From the NCBI GenBank assembly GCA_965224535.1, contig CBDCZR010000022.1:310001-374000 (forward strand): a stretch of DNA of 64,000 nt, in the 5' to 3' direction. Below, piece after piece: positions 25,738 to 34,447 of the stretch. The notes below the pieces were generated by a model, which saw nothing but the letters and a program-made list of their open reading frames with translations, searched no databases and had not been told where the DNA came from. Source of the DNA: JBCDHN01 sp965224535. GTDB lineage: Bacteria; Verrucomicrobiota; Verrucomicrobiia; Verrucomicrobiales; DEV007. The position numbers and the translations under genes are program-made. Every line of letters begins with the position of its first letter. Position 1 is the first letter of the stretch.

Positions 25738-27939
25738 CTACCGTGAGCCCTCCGCGATCGTCCCCATTTTCCGCACGGCGTCGAGCGCGATTTCCAGGCC
25801 GTCGCTGGCTTGGTTGGCGATGAGGATGAGCCGTTTTTCCTGGCCGCGCCCCTGGGTGTAAAGATAGCGGCCGGCTGCGACGATTGCCTCAGCGGGGAGG
25901 GGAGTCTCTCGCCCGGGCGCGGATTTCAGCGTCTCCCAGAGGTGAGCGTGATTTTGCGTGAAGGAGACGGCGCGCACCCCCACACCTTGCTCGTTGGCCA
26001 GAAAGAGCGCCAATTCATCGCCGCCTTGAAAATCGCGCTGCTTGAAGACGGCTGCCGCGGCCGTTGTGGCTTGCTCGACATCGGCGCCCGGCGCGTAGAC
26101 GATGACGTAGCTGCGTTGCGCGGGACGAGCCGTCAAAAGCCGGTGATGGCGGTCCGGTCCCGGTTCGTAGCCCAGCCAGTTGTTGCCGATCGGCTCAAGC
26201 CGGGCCGCAGTGAGCGGATCGTCCAGATCGGCGTCCAATTGCTGCGTCTCAACGATCAATTGGCCGTGGGGCGGCGCGGTTTCGAACCGAATGCGGCCTT
26301 GCCAGGAAAATTCGCTGCTTTTTTCCGCCGGGTCCGGTTCGACGCGCGTTTCGCCGAGGGTGACTTGACTTACCGGGACGTCGGGCCGCGAAAACGTGAG
26401 GTTTACCCGATAATCGCGGCGCCGTTCCAGCGGTTGGTCGCTTTTGCGAACCAGCAACCGGTCCAGCGAGGGCGCCGGGCCGCGGTCGGTGGCGCGGTCC
26501 AAGCTATCCAGCAACAGGCGCAGGACGCGTCCGTCCACCCAGCGCAACGCGGCGCAAGCCTTAAAACTGGCCAGGGCGCCCATGCGGCGGGCGTCGGCTT
26601 TGGCGAAGTCTTTCCAGGTTTGGCGAGTTTCGTCGGTTAGCTCGATTTCCGGCAGGCGTTCGCGAGTTGTGGCGATGGCGTGCTCGTCGATGCGCTTGAC
26701 CATCTCCACCCAAATCGCGTTTCCATCGACTTTTGCGTCGGTTTCCGCCAAATCGGCCGTGGCCACTGCGGTGGGGACGTGCGCCGCGCTCACCCAAATG
26801 TCCGCAAAATCCTGCAAACCCGCGTTTCCGTAGATTTGGCGGGTATCGCGGTCGCGGCTTGTCAGGTTGATGACCCGTTGCGTTTCCGACCAATCCAGCG
26901 CCTCAAGCTGTTCCTCCATGACCGGGGAAATGAGGCCGTGAGAGTGCAGCGAGCCGGTGGGCTCGTAGGTCCACGCGCCGGTTCCGGTGGCCACGAGCAA
27001 CAAACGGTCGCCGGCCTCCAGCAGCACCCGGTAGCCGGGGGGCGTCACCTTGCCCCAGGCGACGTTTTCGGCGGCCACGCTCATTTCCGCGGCTGGGATT
27101 CGCCAAAATTGGCGCCACCGCGCATCCTCGCCTTCGGCCAACAATTGCTCGCACTCGGCGTTGCGCATCCGCAGGATTTCCCGCCAGCGATCCAGTTGCG
27201 CCTGCCGGGCTTCCAACAATTGGCGCTGGGCCTCGATGAGCCGGTTGAGCTTGGCAATCTGGAATTCGCGCGGCATTCCCGCCTTTTTCCATTCCGCCTC
27301 GTAAATCACCCGATTGCGCCGGCCGGTAACGACGACTTTTTCGAGAAACGCCGGCGCGGATTTGCTGGCGAGGTTGGCGGCGCGCAATTTCTCCTCGGCC
27401 AGCGCTTCTCGCAGTTTGGCGTGCTTCAGGCGAGCCTCATCCAGGTTTTTCCAGGTTTCGCGCAGTTGCTCCACGGGCTGGCGCAGGGCTTGGTTGATTT
27501 GGGTGCGCGTTTTCAGCAATTTCGCCTGCGTTTCGGCCAGTTTCTTCAATTCGGCGGCCCGATCGTAGGTTTTGCCGGCTTCCTGGATGTGACGCCGGTA
27601 GTTGGTGAGGCGCTCCTGTTGCTCGGGCGATAGCGGGGAAGAGGTCTCCAGATTTTTCAGCCTTTTGCCCAATTGCGCGGCGACCAGTTGGCCGGCCTGA
27701 GTTTGCACGGCGATGGATGATTCCGCGCGCTCCAGGCTGATGGCAACCGACCGGCGATCGGTGAAAATGCGATCGATCGCTTCCTGCTGGGCGGCGATTT
27801 GGCCCTCCAGACGCAGGACCAGGTCTTGCTGAGCTTCCAGCGCCTGAAACGCGGCTCCAACGCCGGCTTCCTGGCCCAAAGCATCCCAACCAGCCACAAC
27901 GGCTAAAATGCAGAGAGCACGAACGGGAAAAAATCGCAT
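25738..27939 (-). CDS. Exported coiled-coil protein of unknown family (733 aa)
   Basis: The N-terminus is a signal peptide (MRFFPVRALCILAVVAGWDALGQ). Residues ~30-260 are rich in Glu, Gln, Leu and Ala with long predicted coiled coils (LEAQQDLVLRLEGQIAAQQ). The remaining ~470 residues are mixed alpha/beta. A segment near 430-520 is helical (LTDETRQTWKDFAKADARRM). The C-terminal 150 residues end RLILIANQASDGLEIALDAV, which looks like the last strand and helix of a von Willebrand A-like fold, but no MIDAS metal motif (DxSxS) is visible. It sits between lptG and, divergently, psd, both envelope functions. I do not recognise the family; an envelope-structural role is a guess. Confidence 0.7.
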   Translation of the reverse strand: MRFFPVRALCILAVVAGWDALGQEAGVGAAFQALEAQQDLVLRLEGQIAAQQEAIDRIFTDRRSVAISLERAESSIAVQTQAGQLVAAQLGKRLKNLETSSPLSPEQQERLTNYRRHIQEAGKTYDRAAELKKLAETQAKLLKTRTQINQALRQPVEQLRETWKNLDEARLKHAKLREALAEEKLRAANLASKSAPAFLEKVVVTGRRNRVIYEAEWKKAGMPREFQIAKLNRLIEAQRQLLEARQAQLDRWREILRMRNAECEQLLAEGEDARWRQFWRIPAAEMSVAAENVAWGKVTPPGYRVLLEAGDRLLLVATGTGAWTYEPTGSLHSHGLISPVMEEQLEALDWSETQRVINLTSRDRDTRQIYGNAGLQDFADIWVSAAHVPTAVATADLAETDAKVDGNAIWVEMVKRIDEHAIATTRERLPEIELTDETRQTWKDFAKADARRMGALASFKACAALRWVDGRVLRLLLDSLDRATDRGPAPSLDRLLVRKSDQPLERRRDYRVNLTFSRPDVPVSQVTLGETRVEPDPAEKSSEFSWQGRIRFETAPPHGQLIVETQQLDADLDDPLTAARLEPIGNNWLGYEPGPDRHHRLLTARPAQRSYVIVYAPGADVEQATTAAAAVFKQRDFQGGDELALFLANEQGVGVRAVSFTQNHAHLWETLKSAPGRETPLPAEAIVAAGRYLYTQGRGQEKRLILIANQASDGLEIALDAVRKMGTIAEGSR

Positions 27940-28042
27940 GGAAGGAGACGGAGGCTAACAAACCCGAAATTTGCGCCAATGCCAGCGCCAGTTTTCCCGA
28001 TTTTCGGCTTCCGAACGCCGGATTTTCGCATCACATGTCGGC

Positions 28043-28936
28043 ATGGAACCCATCCAGTTTTTCAACCGCTACACCGGCGAAATCGAGGCCGAGGAAATTT
28101 ACGGCGAAGCGTGGCTGCGTTGGGCCTACGAAACCGCGCCCGGGCGAATTGGCGTGGAAGCCGTGGCCAAACGCGCCTGGTTTTCGCGGTGGTACGGTTG
28201 GCGCATGAATTCGCCGAAATCGCGGCAGTCGATCGCGGATTTCATCGAAAAATTCGCGCTCGATTCCGCGGAATTTGCCCCGGCGCAGTCGTTTTCCAGC
28301 TTCAACGACTTTTTTCGCCGCGAATTGAAGCCGGAGGCCCGTCCCATCGATCCCAACCCGGATTCCGCCGTGTTTCCAGCCGACGGCCGGCATTTGGCGG
28401 TCGCCGATTTGTCGCAAAGCGAGGGATTTTACGTCAAGGGCCAAAAACTGAGTTTGGCGCAGCTTTTGGGCGATTCGGCGCTCGCACAAGCCTACCAGTC
28501 CGGTTGCGCGGTATTTTCGCGATTGTGCCCCGTGGACTATCATCGCTTCCATTTTTGCGCGGCGGGAACCCCGGCCGAGCCCGTTTTGCTCGACGGCGTG
28601 CTCTATTCCGTCAGCCCCCTCGCGTTGCGGCGAAACATCGGCTACCTGGGCCAAAACAAGCGCGTTTTGACCGCGCTGCAAACCCCGCGAATCGGGCGCG
28701 TGCTCGTTTTGGAGATCGGAGCGACGAACGTGGGCAGCATCCGGCAAAACTTCGCGCCAGGCCGCGAAATCGCGAAAGGCGCGGAAAAAGGCTGGTTCGA
28801 ATTTGGCGGCTCGATGGTCGTGACCGTGTTTGAACCCGGGAGAATCCGCCTGGCCGAAGATTTGGCCGAGCAAGGCGCCGTGAATCGCGAAATTTACGCC
28901 AAAATGGGCGACGTGATGGGCACGATTTCCGGGTGA
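28043..28936 (+). CDS. psd: Phosphatidylserine decarboxylase proenzyme
   Basis: A 297-residue proenzyme that makes phosphatidylethanolamine. The self-cleavage site is FEFGGSMVV: Ser257 would become the pyruvoyl group of the alpha chain after cleavage at Gly-Ser. Other family markers are the early FNDFFRRELKP, the FPADGRH strand, YHRFH with the catalytic histidines, and VLVLEIGATNVGSI. The length and the GGS form fit the type II subfamily (as in Clostridium and plants) rather than the LGST form of E. coli. The start at 28043 (MEPIQFFNRYTG) agrees with family N-termini; the frame extends upstream to 27971 without homology. Divergent from the coiled-coil gene with ~100 bp between. Confidence 0.93.
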   Translation: MEPIQFFNRYTGEIEAEEIYGEAWLRWAYETAPGRIGVEAVAKRAWFSRWYGWRMNSPKSRQSIADFIEKFALDSAEFAPAQSFSSFNDFFRRELKPEARPIDPNPDSAVFPADGRHLAVADLSQSEGFYVKGQKLSLAQLLGDSALAQAYQSGCAVFSRLCPVDYHRFHFCAAGTPAEPVLLDGVLYSVSPLALRRNIGYLGQNKRVLTALQTPRIGRVLVLEIGATNVGSIRQNFAPGREIAKGAEKGWFEFGGSMVVTVFEPGRIRLAEDLAEQGAVNREIYAKMGDVMGTISG

Positions 28937-29202
28937 TTGCGGAAAATGGCGAAGCGACATCGCCGAAAAGATGTTTTGACGCCGGTGAGGAAGTCTGCCA
29001 CTGTTCGGCACCCTAACAAAGCTCCCATGTCACCTCTAGGAGCGAAATCTCCCCAATCCTCCCGAAATTCAGCCGCTTTTCGCCACGGCGTGCCGTCACA
29101 ATCCCCGCAAGTCTCGCAAAATTGCGGATTTGTTTTGACGGCAAATCCCGTTTCGCCTCTAATGACCGCCGCCGTACCCCTGTTGGTGTCTCGACTTCGC
29201 GC

Positions 29203-30384
29203 ATGAAATCCTGCTTCTCCCTCTCGGCGCTTCTCGCCTCCGCAGCCCTCAACCTGTCGCCAATTTTTGCTGGCGACGGCACCTCGCTGGACGTTGCCGC
29301 GGAACTCATGCAAGGGCCCGCCGGCATGGCCGTGGGAGCGGACGGCTCCATGTATTTTAGCCTCCACCAATACTTTGAGACGCGCGAACGGGTCGTGAAA
29401 ATCGGCCGCGGCGGCGAACTCACCGCCTTTCCCACCGATGCCATCAGCACCGGCCAGGCTTCCGCCCCGTTTCCGGCCCTGGACGCGGTGATGGGCATTA
29501 GGAGCGGCGATGGCGGAGTCATCTGGATGCTCGACAACGGCCGCCGGGGAGAAGTCCTTCCCAAAGTGGTCGGTTGGCACGCTGGAGCAGGCCGGCTGCA
29601 TCAAATTCACTACCTGCCAGGCCCCGCAACGCTTCCCACCTCCTTCCTGGCTGATTTGGTGGTGGATCCGGCCGAACCCTTCCTCTACATCGCGGACCCG
29701 GCCTCGGGAAGCGACGCCGCCATCATCGTGCTAAACCTGCGCACGGGCCTGGCCCGCCGCGTGCTGCAAGGGCACGTAAGCGTGCAACCGGAAGCCAGGG
29801 CCTTCATCGTGGAAGGCAAAAAGCTCCAAGTGCGCCGCCCGGACGGATCCGGCGGTGTCGAGCCGCTAGCCGGCGTTAACCCCATCACCATCGACCGGCG
29901 CGGCCGCTGGCTCTACTACGGGCCGATGAAAGGCCAGCAACTCTACCGCATTTCCACGATTTTGCTCCGCAACCAGGACCTGAGCGCCAAAGAGCTGGAA
30001 GAAGGCGTCGAGCTTTACTCCTCCAAGCCGTTTTGCGACTCCATCGCCATCGACGCGCGCGACAACATCTACGTGGCGGACCTGACCGAGAGCGCCATTC
30101 GCGTGATTCAGCCCAAATCCCGGCGCATGGAGACCTACGTGAAGGATCCCAAGCTTTGTTGGCCGGACGGACTGACTTTTGGCGGTGATGGGCGGCTCTA
30201 TTTTTTCTGCAGCCAAGTGAATCGCAGCCCCATCTTCAACGGTGGGCAAAACTCCACCAGCGCGCCGTTCGCGGTTTACCGGCTAAAACCGGCCCACCAG
30301 CCGCTTTTGGTCAATCCCCTCCCCAAGCGCAACCCCTTCACCGGCATCACCGAGCAGATCACCGACCGGTTTGGGCGGGAGTGA
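29203..30384 (+). CDS. Secreted MRJP/Yellow-like beta-propeller protein
   Basis: A 393-residue protein with a signal peptide (MKSCFSLSALLASAALNLS). The body matches the major royal jelly protein/Yellow family of six-bladed propellers, distant relatives of SMP-30 lactonases: FLADLVVDPAEPFLYIAD, GVNPITIDRRGRWLYYGPM, LYRIST, FCDSIAIDARDNIYVADLTES and CWPDGLTFGGDGRLYF. Bacterial members are secreted and of unsettled function, possibly binding small molecules or acting as lactonases. The start was set at the ATG at 29203 that opens the signal peptide. The 266 bp before it hold no recognisable gene; the next gene downstream begins only after the repeat region. Confidence 0.85.
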   Translation: MKSCFSLSALLASAALNLSPIFAGDGTSLDVAAELMQGPAGMAVGADGSMYFSLHQYFETRERVVKIGRGGELTAFPTDAISTGQASAPFPALDAVMGIRSGDGGVIWMLDNGRRGEVLPKVVGWHAGAGRLHQIHYLPGPATLPTSFLADLVVDPAEPFLYIADPASGSDAAIIVLNLRTGLARRVLQGHVSVQPEARAFIVEGKKLQVRRPDGSGGVEPLAGVNPITIDRRGRWLYYGPMKGQQLYRISTILLRNQDLSAKELEEGVELYSSKPFCDSIAIDARDNIYVADLTESAIRVIQPKSRRMETYVKDPKLCWPDGLTFGGDGRLYFFCSQVNRSPIFNGGQNSTSAPFAVYRLKPAHQPLLVNPLPKRNPFTGITEQITDRFGRE

Positions 30385-30442
30385 AAATTCAAGCTTCCCC
30401 GTTTGCGCAATCCCGCCCCATGCGTAGGATTAACGAGTGTCT

Positions 30443-30467
30443 GCTCTCGTGGCGGAATTGGTAGACG
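30443..30467 (+). pseudogene. tRNA-Leu 5' fragment (acceptor strand and D arm only)
   Basis: GCTCTCG followed by TGGCGGAATTGGTAGACG reproduces the 5' acceptor strand layout and the full D-arm consensus of bacterial tRNA-Leu, an 18-nt exact match to the usual sequence. Downstream there is no anticodon stem-loop, no long variable arm and no CGAGAGC to pair with the acceptor within 200 nt. The gene is therefore a fragment. tRNA-Leu genes are common integration sites, so this may mark a former boundary of the rearranged region to the right. Confidence 0.6.
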
Positions 30468-30630
30468 ATGGTGGTTGTTGCCTTCGCGGACATCGATTGC
30501 CAATCGATGCTACTTTGCGCGTCCGAATCAGGTTTGGCGACGGGCGGCACATTGTGGGTGATCGAGACGACTTGCCCGTAATTTTCTGGCGTTTTGGACG
30601 ATGTCGCCGGCGATTGTGCGTTGTTCGAGG

Positions 30631-30805
30631 GGGCTTCGGAGGGACGGGCTTTTCTTGCGTGCGGGCTTCGGAGGGACGCGGGCTTCGGAGGGACGCGGGC
30701 TTCGGAGGGACGCGGGCTTCGGAGGGACGCGGGCTTCGGAGGGACGCTTCGGAGGGACGGGAGGGACGGGAGGGACGCTTCGGAGGGACGGGCTTTTCTT
30801 GCGTG
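30631..30805. repeat. Minisatellite 1: GGGCTTCGGAGGGACGC array with terminal repeats
   Basis: The array is about five tandem copies of a 17-bp unit GGGCTTCGGAGGGACGC plus truncated GGAGGGACG units. It is bracketed by two exact copies of a 24-bp element ending GGGACGGGCTTTTCTTGCGTG-like sequence (30638-30661 and 30782-30805). All frames are open on both strands, which is why Pro/Ser/Arg-rich ORFs appear here; none has gene-like composition outside the repeats. The 648-bp gap from 30385 to 31032 contains this array, the tRNA-Leu fragment, and ~225 bp (30807-31032) in which I see nothing else. Confidence 0.9.
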
Positions 30806-31032
30806 AAACATCAATCACCCCTGGTTTTTAACCAAATGACACCGTGAAAGCAACTTGCGATTGGCGAAATTGTGCTCCAGACCTCGGCTTCAAAGCGCCC
30901 AAGGGTCCGAGGCCCCTGCGAAATCTTCGTTTGGGCTGATTTGGCCGGTAATTTGGGCACGCCGGTCCCTTTTTTGCGGGCGTCTATTTGCCCGGCTCAT
31001 CGGGCGGGGGATTTGAGCGCTGAAACCGCTTT

Positions 31033-32061
31033 CTACACCTCCCCGCGCAGATCGCGCATATTCACGAGCCCGCCCCAGTCCACATCGCGCATCTTGCGCG
31101 CACCATCGATCCGCTTTTCTCCAAACTTCTCGCGCCGCTCCCGAAAAACCTCCTCCACATAACCCTTGGTCCCCAGCGCCACCCCGTCGCTGAAATAGCG
31201 AATCCGCGCCTTCACCAGCACCCGCCAAGCCAAGGCGCCTTCCTCCCGCTCGATCACTGCCTCGGATTCCTCGGCCGAAAACCCGCTTTTGGTCACCTTG
31301 CCATCGTCATCGAGGCGCTCGCGCCCGTCTCCATAGAGCCAACACCGGTAAACCTTCTGCACCGATCTCCAGCTCTCCGTCCCCCCGTCGTAAACCCAAT
31401 TCGCGTCATCCACCAGGCGCATCAATCCCTCGCGGGCGCGGGCCTTGCCGGCGAGCGCTTCCCCGTAGCCCGACCACCGGTAATCCTTCGGATCGCGCAC
31501 CAACCCGGCGCGCACCGGATTCAGGTCAATATACGCCGCCATCGTCTTGAGCGGGCTGCCCTTGCCTTCGACGAGCACGCTCTTAAACCGATCCTGCCAG
31601 AGCGGGCCGCGCCGCTTCACGCGCCGGTTATACCACTGGGTGAAGCGCTGTTGCAGTTCCTTGACGAAGACCGACAGATCGCGCATCCGCCGGATATACC
31701 GCATTCGCAGCTCCTCAGCCCGGCTATGCAACCCGCTGTCGCGAAAGTCTGCAAGTTGGGTGGCGATGTCTTCGATCGTCTTCTCGCTGTAAAGAATCTC
31801 CAGGTGATCGAGGAACTCGGAATCGGGCGCATCGATCAGCGGATTCTCCTCAGGATCAGGGATTTCCACAAGTGCGTGCCAGTGATTTCCCATCAAGCAG
31901 AACGTGATCAAGCGGATCTGAGCGAAGCGGGAATGCACGTCGAGTAGGGCGCGAAATTTCTCTTTGGCCAGGTCATCAAAGATCATCCTTCCCTCGATTG
32001 CGCGGGCCATGATGTGGTAGCAATTGCTGGAGGCGGGGCCGAGGAGGCGGGCGATTCTCAT
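31033..32061 (-). mobile_element. REP-associated tyrosine transposase (RAYT, Y1/HUH family) gene
   Basis: A 342-residue Y1-transposase-like protein. The single-strand nuclease core is recognisable: SNCYHIMARAIEGRMIF, then CLMGNHWHALVEIPD with the HxH metal site (His60, His62), QQRFTQWYNRRVKRRGPLWQDRF, and AAYIDLNPVRAGLV, all hallmarks of RAYT proteins. RAYTs nick and move short palindromic repeats but usually do not move themselves as insertion sequences. The C-terminal ~130 residues (after WVYDGG) are an extension found in PVC-type members. The start is the ATG at 32061; the open frame continues to 32742 only because it runs through a minisatellite. Minisatellites lie on both sides, with the same 16-bp leader facing inward. 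Confidence 0.88.
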
Positions 32062-32138
32062 GATTGAGAATGGAGAGGAGCCACGAACTGAGCGCAAGCA
32101 AAAATGTCGAAATTTATGGAATTGCCGATTTTCTGTGT

Positions 32139-32590
32139 AAGAAAGGCCCGTCCCCGGTCTCCTCCCTCCCCGGTCTCCTCCCGTCCCCGGTCTCCTCCCC
32201 CGTCCCCGGTCTCCTCCCCCGTCCCCGGTCTCCTCCCCCGTCCCCGGTCTCCTCCCGTCCCCGGTCTCCTCCCCCGTCCCCGGTCTCCTCCCCCGTCCCC
32301 GGTCTCCTCCCCCGTCCCCGGTCTCCTCCCCCGTCCCCGGTCTCCTCCCCCGTCCCCGGTCTCCTCCCCCGTCCCCGGTCTCCTCCCCCGTCCCCGGTCT
32401 CCTCCCCCGTCCCCGGTCTCCTCCCCCCCGTCCCCGGTCTCCTCCCCCCCCGTCCCCGGTCTCCCCGCCGTCCCCGGTCTCCCCGCCGTCCCCGGTCTCC
32501 CCGCCCGGTCTCCCCGGCGTCCCCGGTCTTCCCGCGCGTCCCCGGTCTCCCCGCGTCCCCGGTCTCCCCGCGTCCCCGGTCTCCCCATTG
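32139..32590. repeat. Minisatellite 2: CCCCGGTCTCCTCCCCCGT array
   Basis: About 24 head-to-tail copies of a GC-rich unit containing CCCCGGTCT. Spacing is 17-19 bp in the left half, then longer C-runs and finally 15-17-bp units (CCCCGGTCTCCCCGCGT) at the right end. It begins with AAGAAAGGCCCGTCCC (32139-32154), which matches the inverted leader of minisatellite 1 at 15 of 16 positions. The minus strand is a run of G-tracts (GGGGGAGGAGACCGGGGAC) able to form G-quadruplexes. The array ends exactly where codons of a beta-propeller gene begin (about 32584). Confidence 0.95.
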
Positions 32591-33483
32591 CCTCCACGCA
32601 CAACATCGGCGGCTACGCCAATTTTATCGCGCATCACGGCTACGTCTCTCACACCCCGGTTACCGATGGGAAGGCGGTCTACTGCTTTTTTTCCAAAGAG
32701 GGCGCGATGGCGTTCGATTTTGAAGGCAACCAACTTTGGCACTATCCGGACGTGGGAACCGGAACGGGTGGATTTGGCTCCGGCGGGGCCGTGACGCTGT
32801 TTGAAGACCTCGCGATCGTCAACGCCAGCGCGGAGAGCGAATCGTTCATCGCTCTAAAAAAGTCCACCGGTGAGGAAGTGTGGCGCGCCAACGGCATCGT
32901 GCAGTGTTACAACACGCCAACGCTCTTTGGCGACGTGCTCCTCGCCGAGGCGCGCAACCAACTGGTGGCGCTGGACCCGCGATCCGGATCGGAAAAATGG
33001 CGCAAATCCAGCGCGGAAGCCTACATCTGCAACAGCCCCACCATCGTGGACGGAATCGCCTACATCACCCACGGCGGACGCGGCCCCACCGTCGCGTTGG
33101 ATACCGCGGGCAAGGAAATTTGGTCCTCCAAATTCAAAGCGGCGGTCCCTTCTCCCGCAGTCGCCAACGGCCTGCTTTTTATCGCGGAGCGCGACATCTT
33201 GACCTGCCTCGACTCCGCCACGGGAGGGGAAGTTTTCCGAAAACGCGTCCCGGTTCAAATCACGGACCGAACCTACGCCTCACCGTTGGTCCTCGGTGAC
33301 CGGATTTTGGTCGTCACCCGGCTGGATGGTGCGCTGGTTTACGCCGCAGGCCGCGAACTTCAGCTCCTGGCTCACAATAGAATTGCAGGTGACGACAGCC
33401 TTTTCAACGCCTCGCCCGCGGTAAGCGATGGGCGACTTTTTCTCCGGTCGGAGAAGGCGATTTACTGCATCGGCAAACCGTAG
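32584..33483 (+). pseudogene. PQQ-like beta-propeller protein lacking its 5' end
   Basis: From IASTHNIGG to the stop at 33483 the frame encodes ~298 residues of a BamB/PQQ-like seven- or eight-bladed propeller (TPVTDGKAVYCFF, GNQLWHYPDVG, TGEEVWRA, LVALDPRSGSEKWRKS, YITHGGRGPTVALDTAGK). Compared with the intact homologue at 58187-59536 it lacks the signal peptide and about the first 120 residues. In their place is minisatellite 2. The frame stays open through the repeat to an ATG at 32104, so a chimeric 459-residue product with PRSPPPSPVSS repeats is possible on paper, but it would have no signal peptide. I treat it as a broken gene. It is 69 bp upstream of the damaged DUF1501 gene. Confidence 0.75.
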
Positions 33484-33552
33484 CGGATATATTCTGTTGG
33501 GACGCGCCGATTTCCGGTCCATGCTGCATTGAGATTCCAATCTGCGCAGCCC

Positions 33553-34297
33553 ATGAACCGCCGCCATTTTCTCCAAACCACCCTCGCCACCACCGGCGCA
33601 GCAACGCTGTTAGCCAGCCCAACCACGCCGATGCCCAAAGGCAAGGCCGAGCACGTCATTTTCATCTGGCTCGGCGGCGGGATGGCGCAAATCGACACGT
33701 TCGATCCCAAAAAACGCGGTAACTCCAAAGCCTCGCCCAAAGTCGCCGGATCCGAATACGCCGCGATCCCCGGCGTGCAGTTTTGCGAACACCTGCCCCA
33801 AACTGCTTGCGCGGCGTTTGGTGCAAGCCGGAGTTCGATTCATCGAAGTCTCCCACAATCTCAACTTCATCAACGGAACGGGCTGGGACACGCACAACGA
33901 GGGCCAGCAAAATCAGCACCTGCTCATCAAGGAGCTGGATATCGCGCTCTCGGCGCTGATCGTCGATCTGGAAAAACGCGGGATGCTCGACAAAACCTTG
34001 ATCGCCGTCGGCACGGAGTTTGGCCGTCCCGCGACTTACGACGGGCGTGGCGGTCGAGGGCACCAGGGCAGCTGTTTCAGCCTCGTTCTCGCCGGTGGCG
34101 GGCTCCAGCACAAGGGCGCGCATGGCGTAACCGATGAGTTGTCCAAGAAGATCGTCGAGAACCCGGTTTCGATTCCCGACTTCCACGCCACGATCCACGC
34201 CGCGCTGGGCATCGACCCGTCGAAGGAGCTGTTCGACGGCTCGCGCCCCGTGCCGATTACCGATCGAGGAAAGGCGGTCGCGGCGTTGTTCGGTTAG
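33553..34297 (+). pseudogene. DUF1501 protein gene with internal deletion and frameshift
   Basis: The first 84 codons (MNRRHFLQTTLATTGAATLL, then HVIFIWLGGGMAQIDTFDP, ending FCEHLPQTA) are the N-terminus of a DUF1501 protein with a twin-arginine-like leader. At about 33803 the homology jumps into the +1 frame with LLARRLVQAGVRFIEVSHN and continues to the proper C-terminus (GTEFGRPATYDGRGGRG, then DFHATIHAALGIDP). About 190 residues of the usual ~430 are missing. The deletion also changes frame, so the gene cannot make a normal product. DUF1501 genes normally pair with DUF1549/DUF1553 genes; the nearest partner (39566) is also broken. Confidence 0.85.
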
Positions 34298-34370
34298 GGC
34301 GGCGTCGGACTTAGAGCGTGAGGCGACGAAATGCGAGGTTCGAGCCGAAATCTCCGTGAGTTTGAGGATT

Positions 34371-34403
34371 TTATGAGGACATAAGGGACGAAAGCGAAGG
34401 GAA
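34371..34403 (+). repeat. Single-arm GGGAC-type repeat remnant
   Basis: GAGGACATAAGGGACGAAAG followed by CGAAGGGAAAC resembles one arm of the hairpins at 10657-10760 and 25660-25725, but no complementary arm is seen nearby. It lies in the gap between the DUF1501 pseudogene and the stop of the lactonase gene. Confidence 0.45.
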
Positions 34404-34447
34404 ACTTGGGCCGAATCCTCGATTTTCGACGGCGTGCGGGAACGCTC

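Noticed and set aside
28894..29610. Minus-strand ORFs of 183-238 codons near 29000-29600
   Set aside because: Antisense to the secreted MRJP-like gene and composed of shadow sequence; the plus-strand gene has a signal peptide and family motifs.
30443..30530. Complete tRNA-Leu gene
   Set aside because: The anticodon arm, variable arm and 3' acceptor strand cannot be drawn. Only the acceptor 5' strand and D arm are present.
30389..30847. Pro/Ser/Arg-rich or Gly/Arg-rich ORFs on both strands over minisatellite 1
   Set aside because: A repeat without TA dinucleotides leaves all frames open. None has support outside the repeat, and one runs through the tRNA-Leu fragment.
30631..32590. CRISPR-like arrays
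   Set aside because: The units are contiguous, with no unique spacers between repeats, and no cas gene is present.
32062..32742. N-terminal extension of the transposase through minisatellite 2 (RPGTGEETGDGG repeats)
   Set aside because: RAYT homology begins at MRIARLLG (32061); the extension is translated minisatellite.
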